Counted from the first letter of the stretch, positions 1 to 7,870 are shown. The stretch: DNA of 64,000 bases from an uncultured Clostridia bacterium (GCA_947627875.1 CANQXS010000004.1:1-64000); one strand, 5' to 3'. Numbers and translations: made by a program. Notes: a model not told the origin generated them from the sequence alone.

Positions 1-510
1 ATATCTCATCAGGCAGGTACTTGTGGCTTACATATCCACGTCAATCGCGATTCATTCGGAGACACAAACGAAGATCAGGAAGCAAGCATAGGCCGCTTGC
101 TTTTCTTCTTTGAAAAGCACTGGGACGAGCTGCTCAAGTTCAGCCGTAGAACTCAACGCCAGTTAGACAGTTGGGCAGCTCGCTATGGATATAAGGATAA
201 TCCTCGGGCGATGCTGGAGCACGCCAAGAAAGGTTCAAACAGGGGGCGCTATGCCTGCATAAACCTGCTCAACTACAATACGGTCGAGTTCCGCATATTC
301 AGAGGAACGCTCAAGCTGAATACCCTACTCGCAACCTTGCAGTTAGTCAACAAAATCTGCGACCTCGCGACCTGTCTTTCCGATGACGAGATTCAGAACG
401 TCTCTTGGACGACTTTTGCCAAGTCATGCACATCTCCCGAACTCGTCCAGTACCTAAAAGAGCGGCAAATCTATGTCAATGAACCCGTCGCTATTGAAGA
501 GGAGGTATGA
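1..510 (+). CDS. amidoligase-like protein, C-terminal part
   Basis: The frame is open from base 1, so the N-terminus lies outside the window; the TTG at 97 in the ORF track is internal. The visible part has the motif GLHIHVNRDSF and, later, NTVEFRIFRGTL. Both are typical of the putative amidoligase family (COOH-NH2 ligases related to glutamine synthetase). Members are thought to join an amine to a carboxylate on a peptide or protein. The next gene is a class II glutamine amidotransferase whose start lies 2 bases past this stop, a pairing described for amidoligase loci on mobile elements, where the amidotransferase would supply ammonia. The substrate is unknown. The family call is fairly sure; activity cannot be judged without the N-terminus. 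Confidence 0.75.
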   Translation: MSHQAGTCGLHIHVNRDSFGDTNEDQEASIGRLLFFFEKHWDELLKFSRRTQRQLDSWAARYGYKDNPRAMLEHAKKGSNRGRYACINLLNYNTVEFRIFRGTLKLNTLLATLQLVNKICDLATCLSDDEIQNVSWTTFAKSCTSPELVQYLKERQIYVNEPVAIEEEV

Positions 511-512
511 TT

Positions 513-1454
513 ATGTGCTGTTTATTCGGAGTTTTAGATTATAATCGGTCACTCAACAAAAGACAGATGAACCGAGTTATCAATGTACTCTCAACCGCCT
601 GCGAAGTGCGAGGCACTGACGCCACCGGCATCGCTTACAATCACAACGGAAAACTGAAAATCTATAAGCGACCTATCCCTGCTCACTTGATGCGCTTCAA
701 TGTTCCCGATGGGGTCAATGCAGTTATGGGTCATACCCGTATGACCACTCAAGGCTCAGAGAAGCTGAACTTTAACAATCACCCATTCTACGGCAAAGCA
801 GATACACCTTTCGCACTTGCACACAACGGCGTAATTTATAATGATGAGAGGGTCAGGGAGGTTGAACGACTCCCGGGTACTCACATCAAGACCGACAGCT
901 ATGTTGCCGTACAACTCATCGAAAATAAGAAAAAACTTGATTTTGTAAGCCTGAAGTATATGGCTGAGCAGCTCCAAGGGAGTATGACTATAACAGTTAT
1001 GGATTCTGCTGACAACCTTTATATAGTCAAAGGCGACAATCCCTTGTGCCTCTACCATTACCCCGAACGCGGGCTATACATTTACGCCTCTACCGAGGAA
1101 ATTCTCAAAGCCGGCTTGAAAAAGCTGTATACCAACTTCGGAAAGTGCGAAAAAATTGCCATAGAGAGCGGAGAGATTTTGAAGATAGACAGCTCGGGAT
1201 ATAGAACAAGGTCAGAGTTCAACGATTCCGGGCTGTACTATAGCTACTACTTTCCATGCCGCCACGGCTGGGACGATGACTGGTGGACATCGTCGAAAAC
1301 TAACTCGGTCAAAATGGATCCCGCCGAGAAGCAATATTTTGATGCCCTCAAAGGCGTAGCCTGTCATTGCGGGTATATGCCCGAGGACATCGAGGAGCTT
1401 TATGAGGACGGGTACACACTGGACGAAATCGAAGAATTTTTGTTCGCAATTTAG
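513..1454 (+). CDS. class II glutamine amidotransferase-like protein
   Basis: The protein has 313 residues if started at the second ATG (513). I choose that start because it gives M-C-C-L-F-G, so Met removal exposes the N-terminal Cys nucleophile of an Ntn-type glutaminase, and because GAGGAGGT lies 6 bases upstream; the ATG at 507 has no room for it. Further class II features are RGTDATGIAY, GHTRMTTQGS and FALAHNGVIYN, which match the glutamine-binding loops of the GlmS/PurF glutaminase domain. No synthase domain follows, only about 100 residues of unassigned C-terminus. It probably releases ammonia from glutamine for the upstream amidoligase; that role is inferred from gene order. Confidence 0.8.
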   Translation: MCCLFGVLDYNRSLNKRQMNRVINVLSTACEVRGTDATGIAYNHNGKLKIYKRPIPAHLMRFNVPDGVNAVMGHTRMTTQGSEKLNFNNHPFYGKADTPFALAHNGVIYNDERVREVERLPGTHIKTDSYVAVQLIENKKKLDFVSLKYMAEQLQGSMTITVMDSADNLYIVKGDNPLCLYHYPERGLYIYASTEEILKAGLKKLYTNFGKCEKIAIESGEILKIDSSGYRTRSEFNDSGLYYSYYFPCRHGWDDDWWTSSKTNSVKMDPAEKQYFDALKGVACHCGYMPEDIEELYEDGYTLDEIEEFLFAI

Positions 1455-1525
1455 TCCCGTTTGAGTTTACCCTAACGGGACGCCAAAAAAGCGTTCCGAA
1501 TAAGTCGGTTTTGCCCTTTTGGAAC
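1454..1525. repeat. two inverted repeats before the serine recombinase
   Basis: Two inverted repeats sit in the 114-base gap. The first has arms GTCCCGTT (1454-1461) and AACGGGAC (1474-1481). The second has arms CGTTCC (1492-1497) and GGAACG (1520-1525). Neither is followed by a clear T-run. They could be a weak terminator, a binding or crossover site for the serine recombinase that starts at 1569, or both. Confidence 0.45.
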
Positions 1526-1568
1526 GTCCCAAATTTTTCAGCGACCCTATCGGGAAAGGAGAGGTCAA

Positions 1569-2120
1569 ATGAAAGTAGGCTACATACGAATCAGTTCCGC
1601 TGACCAAAATACCGCCCGTCAAGAGGTTCTGATGAGAGAGCTCGGCGTTGAGCAGGTTTACATCGACAAAATGAGTGGGAAGAACACGGACAGACCTGAG
1701 CTGAAAAAGATGATGTCGTTTGTCCGCAAAGGCGACACCGTCATTGTTGAATCAATAAGCAGGTTTGCGAGGAACACGCGAGACCTCTTGGACTTGGTCG
1801 AGCAGCTCACAAAGAAAAAGGTCGAGTTTGTGTCGAAAAAGGAAGCTATTGATACCACTACTCCCACGGGCAAATTTATGTTGACCATCTTTGGAGCGGT
1901 AACTGAACTCGAAAGGGAATACATACTTCAACGCCAGCGCGAGGGAATAGCCATCGCAAAAGAAAACGGCATCTACAAAGGAAGAAAACCTATAGACTGC
2001 CCGGAGCTTGAAGCTATTGTCGGTCAATGGCGCAGAGGAGAAATAACAGCAGTCGAGGCGATGAAGCGGCTGAACCTGAAGCCGAGAACTTTCTATCGGC
2101 GAGTGAAAAAGCTAAATTAA
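1569..2120 (+). CDS. small serine recombinase (resolvase/invertase family)
   Basis: The protein has 183 residues, the usual size of a small serine recombinase. The N-terminal catalytic domain has YIRISSADQ with the nucleophilic serine, and SISRFARNTRDLL with the active-site arginines. A long E-helix region (ELEREYILQRQREGI) and a C-terminal helix-turn-helix (EAMKRLNLKPRTFYRRVKK) follow. It cuts and rejoins DNA through a 5'-phosphoserine at paired sites. Start: ATG after AAAGGAGAGG. It may resolve or invert part of this element; the inverted repeats just upstream are candidate sites. It is not the large type of recombinase, so it is probably not the element's integrase. Confidence 0.9.
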   Translation: MKVGYIRISSADQNTARQEVLMRELGVEQVYIDKMSGKNTDRPELKKMMSFVRKGDTVIVESISRFARNTRDLLDLVEQLTKKKVEFVSKKEAIDTTTPTGKFMLTIFGAVTELEREYILQRQREGIAIAKENGIYKGRKPIDCPELEAIVGQWRRGEITAVEAMKRLNLKPRTFYRRVKKLN

Positions 2121-2122
2121 CG

Positions 2123-2146
2123 GCAGGGCAGAGAAATCTGCCCTGC
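2123..2146. terminator. bidirectional terminator between convergent genes
   Basis: Perfect 10-bp stem GCAGGGCAGA/TCTGCCCTGC with a GAAA tetraloop, between the convergent recombinase and relaxase genes. T-rich sequence follows on the plus side (TTTC) and AT-rich sequence on the minus side. Confidence 0.75.
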
Positions 2147-2152
2147 TTTCAC

Positions 2153-2614
2153 TCATGTATAGTCATCAATTATTTTTTCAATTTCCTGCAAGAGTTCGGT
2201 CATAAATGAATAGTTTATTTCAAGCTTGCGATTATTGCCTGCTTCCATTGGAACAGGATTGACAGCAAAATGGGCATGTAAATGTTCTTGACAAACATGA
2301 ACGCCACAAAGAAGCTGATATCGAGGGTAAAACAGGTCAGAGATCTTGTGAGAGATTTCAGGCATATCTTCGCCGCCGAGACCGAGAGTATCCGGCAGAC
2401 TCACCATAAGGTGATAGGCTCGTCTGCCGGAATCCTTTCCGAAAAGCTCCTGCATTTCGGTGATGTCTTCATATGCAGTATCCGAGCGGATCCCACGTCC
2501 GAAAACATATCTGCCTGAGTTGCCTACCTTTTCAGGATTGATTATGTAGTTGCAAAGGTTTTGTAAATCTTCGTCGCTGTTGCAAGGATTTGAAACTAAC
2601 TTAGTAATTGCCAT
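2153..2614 (-). CDS. short MobA/VirD2-type relaxase
   Basis: The protein has 153 residues, with N-terminal AITKLVSNPCNSDEDLQNLCNYI, GRRAYHLMVSLPD and the metal-binding HUH-type motif EHLHAHFAVNPV. Relaxases nick oriT and stay bound to the 5' end during conjugative mobilization. Most members are 300 residues or longer, so only the relaxase core is present. The gene ends right before a strong bidirectional terminator, so the short form looks natural rather than interrupted. It overlaps the upstream MobC-like gene by 19 bases, consistent with one relaxosome operon. No coupling protein or secretion genes are seen, so transfer would depend on a helper element. Confidence 0.8.
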   Translation of the reverse strand: MAITKLVSNPCNSDEDLQNLCNYIINPEKVGNSGRYVFGRGIRSDTAYEDITEMQELFGKDSGRRAYHLMVSLPDTLGLGGEDMPEISHKISDLFYPRYQLLCGVHVCQEHLHAHFAVNPVPMEAGNNRKLEINYSFMTELLQEIEKIIDDYT

Positions 2615-2868
2615 AGGTCATCTGCCTCCTTTATGATTTTCGATGAATAATTATCCTCATAGTCACGCACTATTTGACGAGCATTATCCTTTATAATATT
2701 CAGATGGGTATAAATCCTTTGCTTATCCAAAGTCGATAGTCCGTCATTTGCAAGTGCTGAAAATTTGAGCAGGTCGCTCATTGAGACCCCTTGGGCGTCA
2801 GCCCTTTTCTTGAGTTCAGACAGCTCATAGTCTGAGACCCGTAGAGTGATAATCTTAGATTTTGACAT
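2596..2868 (-). CDS. MobC-like relaxosome accessory protein (RHH)
   Basis: A small 90-residue protein whose N-terminus KIITLRVSDYELSELKKRA fits a ribbon-helix-helix DNA-binding fold, followed by helices (LDKQRIYTHLNIIKDNARQI) as in MobC/MbeC accessory proteins. Such proteins bind near oriT and help the relaxase open the strand. The gene starts at an ATG preceded by AGAGGTT, is transcribed away from the 335-base spacer that holds hairpins, and overlaps the relaxase gene. The family call rests on size, fold pattern and context. Confidence 0.75.
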   Translation of the reverse strand: MSKSKIITLRVSDYELSELKKRADAQGVSMSDLLKFSALANDGLSTLDKQRIYTHLNIIKDNARQIVRDYEDNYSSKIIKEADDLWQLLS

Positions 2869-3011
2869 ATAATAACCTCTTTTCTTAGTAACATTATATT
2901 GAGATAAATGATCTGTAGGGTATATATAGGACAGCTATACAATAAAAGATGTGAAAAGAAACGCAGACGACAACATAAATGATAGCCCCTCTGTAGGGGG
3001 ACAATAGGAGC

Positions 3012-3040
3012 AAGGGTGTGTAAATGTATTACACACCCTT
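3012..3040. repeat. perfect 12-bp inverted repeat
   Basis: Arms AAGGGTGTGTAA (3012-3023) and TTACACACCCTT (3029-3040) with loop ATGTA. It may be part of oriT, or a terminator in the direction of the A/T-rich flank (AAAAATATG follows). Confidence 0.65.
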
Positions 3041-3072
3041 AAAAATATGTTACTTCATAATAAAAATTAAAT

Positions 3073-3107
3073 GCAGAGCAGTCGGGCGGCTGCTCTGCGT
3101 ATTTTTT
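3073..3107 (+). terminator. terminator-like hairpin upstream of xis
   Basis: Stem GCAGAGCAG/CTGCTCTGC (3073-3081, 3090-3098) followed by TATTTTTTT. It ends any transcript entering the xis-int module, or could act as an attenuator ahead of it. Confidence 0.7.
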
Positions 3108-3203
3108 TACAAGACTTCTAACCTTTCTGTAATAAAATCGGATTTCAGAGCTTTTTCAGTTGCATATTATCACTCTGAATCCATTAAGAAAGGAAGGTCA
3201 TTT

Positions 3204-3545
3204 ATGAACAAACAAAAAGTAATTGAAATGGATTTATCTGAACTTGGCGACGCGGTTTACTGCATTCCGCTTGTACCGCGTTCAAACGAGCAGGAAACAA
3301 AGCCTCAGCCGACGTTTCCTCCCGAAATTCCCGCAGATGAAGCAGTAATTCAAAAGGGAGTGCCGATTTGGCGGAAAACAACGCTCACGATTTATGAAGC
3401 GGCAGAGTATTCCGGGATAGGGATTTGCAAGCTCCGCGAAATCACCGACGACGATAAGTGTCCGTTCGTGATGTGGATAGGCAGAAAGCGTCTTATCAAG
3501 CGCGAGCAGTTTGAGAAATTCATCAACAGCGCATATTCAATTTAA
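3204..3545 (+). CDS. xis: excisionase (Tn916 Xis-like)
   Basis: The start is ATG 3204 after AAGGAAGGT, giving 113 residues; the longer ORF from 3024 is rejected. The C-terminal half has the winged-helix excisionase pattern LTIYEAAEYSGIGICKLREI...CPFVMWIGRKRLIKREQFEKFI, as in Tn916-type Xis, which binds DNA next to the attachment site and steers the integrase to excision. The N-terminal 50 residues are Pro/Glu-rich and unassigned. Integrase follows 13 bases downstream, the classical xis-int order at the end of such elements. Confidence 0.85.
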   Translation: MNKQKVIEMDLSELGDAVYCIPLVPRSNEQETKPQPTFPPEIPADEAVIQKGVPIWRKTTLTIYEAAEYSGIGICKLREITDDDKCPFVMWIGRKRLIKREQFEKFINSAYSI

Positions 3546-3558
3546 GGAGAGCGAAAGT

Positions 3559-4803
3559 ATGTCTGACAAAAGAAAGGACAGCAGCGGAAAGGTCCTTAAA
3601 ACAGGAGAATCCGAACGCAAACAGGGCGGATATCAGTACCGCTATACCACCCGCGGAAAAAGACAGTACATATATGCCTCTACTCTTAATGAACTCCGCG
3701 AAAAGGAGATGAATATTCAGCGGGACATATTCGACGGCATGCGTCTTGACGGCAAAAATCTGACGGTAAACCACATCTATGACAACTGGGTGCAAATCAA
3801 AAGAGGTCTCAAGGACAACACATTCCAGAATTATAAGTATCTTTATGAGATGTTTGTAAGACAGGACTTCGGCACTATGCGGCTTGAAACAATACACAAG
3901 TCAGATGTCATAAGATTTTACAATTACCTTGCAGAAAACCGCGGCTTGATGCTTTCAACTATTGAGAGCGTTCACACGGTCTTACATCAGGTATTGGAAC
4001 TTGCAGCAGACGACGGATATATAAGAAAAAATCCCTCGGACAATGTTCTGAAAATTCTAAAGCAGGCACACTGCTTTACCTCGGAAAAGGTTCACTCCCT
4101 CACCGTCGCGGAGCAGAATCTCTTTATAAACTATCTTATGAACAGCCGCGTCTATGGGCATTGGTACCCTATTTTTGCATTTATGCTCGGCACCGGTCTG
4201 AGAGTTGGAGAGGTAACAGGTTTACGATGGGAGGACGTTGACCTTACTAATAACACGGTCAGCGTGAACCATACCCTTGTATACTACAACCACGCCGAAG
4301 GTGGGTGCTATTTCGGGATAAATACCCCTAAAACAAAAGCAGGCTGCCGAACGGTGCCGATGCTCGAAAGTGTAAAGCAGGCGCTTTTCTTGGAAGCAAA
4401 GTATCAACAGATGATGGGCTTGAACTCGCAGGCAGTTGTTGACGGCTATCGGAATTTTATCTTTGTGAACCGCTTCGGCGGAGTTATGCATCAGGGTACA
4501 CTCAACAAAGCACTTGACCGTATTATCCGCGACTGCAATCTTGATATTCTTGGGCAATCCGAAGATACGGAGGGTCTGACGCTGCTCCCGAATTTCAGCT
4601 GTCATTCTCTGAGGCACACCTTTGCTACAAGGTTGTGCGAATCTGGTGCTAATATCAAATTTATTCAGTCGGTGCTGGGTCACGCGGATATAAGCACAAC
4701 TATGGATATCTACGCTGAGGCAACAGAGGAGTTTAAGAAGGAGCAGATGAGCGGGGTGGAGGATTTCGTTCAGGTGGGGCGGACTGAGACGGAAGAGGAA
4801 TGA
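3559..4803 (+). CDS. int: tyrosine recombinase/integrase (Tn916 type)
   Basis: The protein has 414 residues from ATG 3559 (AAGGAG upstream); the track start at 3511 lies inside xis. It has an AP2-like N-terminal DNA-binding region (GGYQYRYTTRGKRQYIYA), a SAM-like core-binding domain (about 70-170) and the catalytic domain with GTGLRVGEV (Arg), CHSLRHTF (His-x-x-Arg), LGHADISTT and MDIYAEA with the tyrosine nucleophile. All catalytic residues are present, so the enzyme could be active. It lies at the right end of the element, with the chromosomal junction expected within the next 150 bases. I could not find the matching attachment repeat because the left end is outside the window. Confidence 0.92.
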   Translation: MSDKRKDSSGKVLKTGESERKQGGYQYRYTTRGKRQYIYASTLNELREKEMNIQRDIFDGMRLDGKNLTVNHIYDNWVQIKRGLKDNTFQNYKYLYEMFVRQDFGTMRLETIHKSDVIRFYNYLAENRGLMLSTIESVHTVLHQVLELAADDGYIRKNPSDNVLKILKQAHCFTSEKVHSLTVAEQNLFINYLMNSRVYGHWYPIFAFMLGTGLRVGEVTGLRWEDVDLTNNTVSVNHTLVYYNHAEGGCYFGINTPKTKAGCRTVPMLESVKQALFLEAKYQQMMGLNSQAVVDGYRNFIFVNRFGGVMHQGTLNKALDRIIRDCNLDILGQSEDTEGLTLLPNFSCHSLRHTFATRLCESGANIKFIQSVLGHADISTTMDIYAEATEEFKKEQMSGVEDFVQVGRTETEEE

Positions 4804-4808
4804 AAAAA

Positions 4809-4833
4809 GCAGGCGATCTAAACGGTCGCCTGC
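4809..4833 (+). terminator. terminator after integrase
   Basis: Stem GCAGGCGA/TCGCCTGC (4809-4816, 4826-4833) directly after the integrase stop, followed by TGCATTTT. The AAAAAA upstream makes it work on the minus strand too. Confidence 0.7.
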
Positions 4834-5145
4834 TGCATTTTGGTCTGAGCTGCTGTTGATTTTTTGGGAGAGATATGGTATAATTATTATAGTAATCGTT
4901 TCATACACCGCCCTACACCAATTTTACACCAATCCGTCGGTTAGCGCATTAGTTTACATCAATAAATAATTATTATTAATCAATTTTGACTATACAAAAT
5001 CGCCTAATATTTACCAACAAATGTATATAATCACCCTATTTTTGAAATCCCCTGTATCAAGGACAACGTGTAATTAAAGCCGGTGTCCTCTAATTTTGCG
5101 TTCTGAATACATTTAATACTCTTATTTTTACGCTTTCCTTTCGGT
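4834..5145. other. AT-rich spacer at probable element edge
   Basis: There is no gene here. The sequence becomes very AT-rich and contains the short direct repeat TACACCAATTTTACACCAAT near 4914-4933. The right end of the Tn916-type element should lie in this stretch, but the crossover core cannot be fixed from one end. Confidence 0.4.
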
Positions 5146-5172
5146 AAGTACCACATCCAGATGTGCGTACTT
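5146..5172. promoter_or_regulatory. near-perfect palindromic operator (HxlR-like)
   Basis: AAGTAC-CACATC-CA-GATGTG-C-GTACTT forms two 12-base half-sites with one extra base. Palindromes built on GTACTT are known for HxlR-family redox/aldehyde regulators, often upstream of FMN-reductase or flavodoxin genes. It overlaps the -35 region of the promoter for the flavodoxin pseudogene. No HxlR gene is in the window. Confidence 0.5.
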
Positions 5173-5198
5173 GTTTTTTGATAAGTTGGCGATATAAT
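5171..5198 (+). promoter_or_regulatory. promoter of flavodoxin/aldo-keto reductase operon
   Basis: TTGTTT (5171-5176), 16 bases, TATAAT (5193-5198), 52 bases upstream of the ATG at 5251. Confidence 0.55.
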
Positions 5199-5250
5199 TA
5201 TAGTATGAGATGGGAAAAAGTCAATCCCGCAGAAACTGGAGGTAACAATC

Positions 5251-5779
5251 ATGAGTAAAAAAATAGTTGTAATTACCGGCAGTTCCCGCAAAAACGGAAA
5301 CGGTTTTGCAATGACCGACGCTTTTATCAAGGCAGCGGAAGCAAAGGGGCACACGGTCACCCGATTCGACAGTCGGCTGCCACGCCTGCGAAACCTGCTA
5401 CTCCACCGGAAAAGCCTGTACATTTGACGACGACTTCAACGCAATCGCTCCGGCCATTTTGGAAGCCGACGCTATTGTTTTCACCATGCCCGTTTATTGG
5501 TATTCCATTCCGGCGCAGATCAAAGGTGTCATCGACCGCATTTACTCTCTGGTCGTGGGCGGCAAGGATATTTCCGGCAAGGAATGCGCGCTTATCACCT
5601 GCTGTGAGGAAGATGATCTGTCTGTTATGGACGGCGTCCGCATTCCGATGGAGCGTATGTGTGCTTTGAATAAATGGAAGATGGTGGGCGAAGTCCTTGT
5701 TCCCGGCGTGCTGAATGTCGGTGATGTTGCCAAGACTGACGGTTGTGAAAGGGCGGCTGCTCTGGCTGACGCGATCTGA
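5251..5779 (+). pseudogene. flavodoxin/NAD(P)H-dependent FMN reductase, frameshifted
   Basis: Starts at ATG 5251 with TGGAGG upstream and reads SKKIVVITGSSRKNGNGFAM, the FMN phosphate-binding N-terminus of the NADPH-dependent FMN reductase family. Around 5370 the frame is lost: the conserved continuation HACETCYSTGKACTFDDDF...PVYWYSIPAQIKGVIDR is found in another frame from about 5379 to 5779. The junction looks like a small deletion, because the spacer before HAC is shorter than usual in the family. The original product would be a soluble flavoprotein of about 180 residues. The next gene (TetR) is also broken, so operon decay is likely, although sequencing error is possible. Confidence 0.8.
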
Positions 5780-5857
5780 TAGAAACAATAAAATACCTTC
5801 TCCCTCATTCCGAGTTTTCGGATTGGAGAGAGTTCTTATATACACTCGATTTATTAC

Positions 5858-5869
5858 ACCGAATTCGGT
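5858..5869. promoter_or_regulatory. 12-bp perfect palindrome upstream of tetR
   Basis: ACCGAATTCGGT is a perfect palindrome about 90 bases before the tetR start, with TATAAT-like sequence (ATGATATAATG) downstream. It is a candidate operator for the TetR-type regulator; this is inferred from position only. Confidence 0.35.
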
Positions 5870-5959
5870 ATAACAACAGCCAAAACAAAAATTGATTGAA
5901 AGTCATTAACTTTTATTCATTGAATATGATATAATGAAATCGTCAAAGGAGATGATGTC

Positions 5960-6573
5960 GTGGAAAAGAAAATGACGAATCGGCAGATTGCCGCGTTGGA
6001 AACCAGGCGCAAGCTTTTGGAAACAGCGAAAAAGCTGATATGTGAAAAAGGCTTGGTCAACACATCAATCGAAGAGATCACAAAAGCCTGCGGCGTTTCA
6101 AACGGCACGTTCTACACCTATTTCAAGCGCAAAGAGGACGTTGTTTTTGAATTGAGCCGAGAGATGTATCAGGAATTTATGAGGAAGCGCAGGCTCATGA
6201 CGGTCCCTTTATGGAACGTCTGGTATTTTACATGGTGAATTTCTCCGGTCACATTGAACGCGACGGGCTGAAGCTCTGCCAGGAATGGGTGCGGAACACC
6301 GTAGACCCCGAGCTTGTGGAGGCGCCGTACAACACGGACAAACTCCGCGCGGATATTGATTCCATGAAAGGTATGATTGAAACGGGAATCAAGCAGGGCG
6401 AACTGACGGACGGTACGCCCGTAGACGCGCTCGCGGTCGCGCTGATAGATGTGATTTACGGCGAAATGTTCTGTTGGGATATGTCGGGCGGCTCATATAG
6501 TTTTGAGGAACGCACAAAAGAATTTTGCAGATTGTTTTTACCGGCCATGATACGACCCTATATCAATAAATAA
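5960..6573 (+). pseudogene. TetR/AcrR-family regulator, frameshifted
   Basis: The start is GTG 5960 after AAAGGAG. The N-terminal helix-turn-helix is intact: RRKLLETAKKLICEKGLVNTSIEEITKACGVSNGTFYTYFKRKEDV. The frame breaks near 6175-6185; the ligand-binding part continues in another frame (AHDGPFMERLVFYMVNFSGHIERDG) to the stop at 6573. Joined, the two parts give a normal protein of about 200 residues. It probably regulated the flanking flavodoxin and aldo/keto reductase genes. As written, only the DNA-binding half would be made. Confidence 0.82.
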
Positions 6574-6588
6574 CAGGAGGAATTAACT

Positions 6589-7722
6589 ATGATTTATAAA
6601 AACTTTCAAGATTTGAAATTATCCGCTCTGGGCATGGGCGCCATGCGGCTCCCGGTCATAGACGGAGATGATTCCAAAATCGATGAAGCAGCCGTAAAAG
6701 AAATGGTCGCTTATGCGATGGAGTATGGCGTGAATTATTACGACACCGCCTGGGGCTACCATGACGGCAATTCGGAAATCGTGATGGGAAGGGCATTAAA
6801 AGAATATCCGAGAGAGCGTTTCTATCTGGCGACCAAATTCCCAGGGTATGAGCTGTCAAATATGACAAAAGTGGAAGAAATTTTTGAGAAGCAGCTGGAA
6901 AAATGCCGGGTGGAATACTTTGACTTCTATCTGTTCCACAATGTCTGCGAGATGAATGTTGACGCATATCTGGACGAAAAGTACGGGCTTTATGACTACC
7001 TGATGAAGCAGAAAGCAAACGGAAGGATCCGTCATCTCGGATTTTCCGCGCATGGAAGCTATGATGTGATGGAACGCTTCCTGCAAAAATACGGCAGCAG
7101 CATGGAATTCTGCCAAATTCAGCTGAACTATCTTGACTGGAGTTTCCAGGACGCCAAAGCAAAGGTGGAGCTTCTGAAAAAATACAATATCCCCGTTTGG
7201 GTTATGGAGCCGCTGCGGGGCGGCCGTCTGGCAAATCTTACAGACGAGGAAAAGGCAAGACTAAAAGCCATGCGCCCCGATGAAAAAATCCCCGCCTGGG
7301 CGTTCCGCTTCTTACAGTCCATTCCCGAGGTGACCGTCATACTGTCAGGCATGTCCGACATGGAGCAGATGAAAGAAAATATCCGGACTTTCCAAGAGGA
7401 AAAGCCCCTTTCCGAGGAAGAAAAGAAAAATCTTTTGGCTATGGCGGACGAAATGGTGCGAAAGATCGTCCTGCCCTGCACCGCCTGTCATTACTGCGTG
7501 AGCCACTGCCCGCAGGGACTGGATATTCCGACCTTGCTGGCTTTATATAACGAGCACTGCTTCACCAAAGGCGGATTTATCGCGCCGATGGCGCTGTCCT
7601 CGTATCCGAACGACAAGCTGCCGAGCGCCTGTTTAGGCTACAGAAGCTGTGAAGCCGTCAGCCCGCAGCAGATCAAGGTCTCCGAAGCTATGGCTGATTT
7701 TGCGGATAAATTAGGTATGTAA
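6589..7722 (+). CDS. aldo/keto reductase with C-terminal ferredoxin-like domain
   Basis: The protein has 377 residues; ATG follows an AGGAGG site 12 bases upstream, 15 bases after the tetR remnant. The N-terminal 290 residues form an aldo/keto reductase barrel: YYDTAWGYHDGNSE (Asp and Tyr), LATKFPG (Lys), DFYLFHNV (His). The C-terminus normally carries two [4Fe-4S] motifs. The first, CTACHYCVSHCP, is intact. The second reads CLGYRSCEAVSP where the family has C-x2-C-x2-C-x3-CP, so two of its four cysteines (Tyr and Ser here) are gone. The enzyme presumably reduces an aldehyde, ketone or quinone-like substrate with NAD(P)H. With its operon neighbours broken, it may also be decaying. Confidence 0.88.
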   Translation: MIYKNFQDLKLSALGMGAMRLPVIDGDDSKIDEAAVKEMVAYAMEYGVNYYDTAWGYHDGNSEIVMGRALKEYPRERFYLATKFPGYELSNMTKVEEIFEKQLEKCRVEYFDFYLFHNVCEMNVDAYLDEKYGLYDYLMKQKANGRIRHLGFSAHGSYDVMERFLQKYGSSMEFCQIQLNYLDWSFQDAKAKVELLKKYNIPVWVMEPLRGGRLANLTDEEKARLKAMRPDEKIPAWAFRFLQSIPEVTVILSGMSDMEQMKENIRTFQEEKPLSEEEKKNLLAMADEMVRKIVLPCTACHYCVSHCPQGLDIPTLLALYNEHCFTKGGFIAPMALSSYPNDKLPSACLGYRSCEAVSPQQIKVSEAMADFADKLGM

Positions 7723-7870
7723 AAAGAGCTTTTATCTTTTAGCCTGTGGTACCGCTATTAAAATAACCGTTTTCGGTTTAACGATAATTTGCGGCGATTT
7801 AGTAAGTTGCTTGTTTGCGGCGCTCGCTTCGCTCGGCTATTTAACTGGGCAAAACTAAAGTTCTTTGAAG
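7723..7870. other. spacer without a gene
   Basis: This stretch follows the reductase gene and precedes its terminator. It contains the short hairpin-like sequence GGCGCTCGCTTCGCTCGGC. The 85-residue ORF at 7789-8046 has no ribosome binding site and overlaps a minus-strand gene, so it is not called. Confidence 0.4.

Larger units (their letters stand above)
2869..3203. other. spacer with hairpins, candidate oriT and promoters
   Basis: This 335-base gap lies between the divergent mobilization and excision/integration modules. It holds a small hairpin (CCCC/GGGG arms near 2985-2999), a perfect 12-bp inverted repeat at 3012-3040 and a terminator-like hairpin at 3073-3098. A spacer before a MobC/relaxase pair is the usual place for oriT, but no nic consensus was recognised. 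The ORF track extends the next gene into this spacer from 3024; that start has no ribosome binding site and runs through both hairpins, so it was not used. Confidence 0.5.

Noticed and set aside
3024-3203. Longer excisionase start in the ORF track
   Set aside because: It would read through a perfect inverted repeat and a terminator and has no ribosome binding site.
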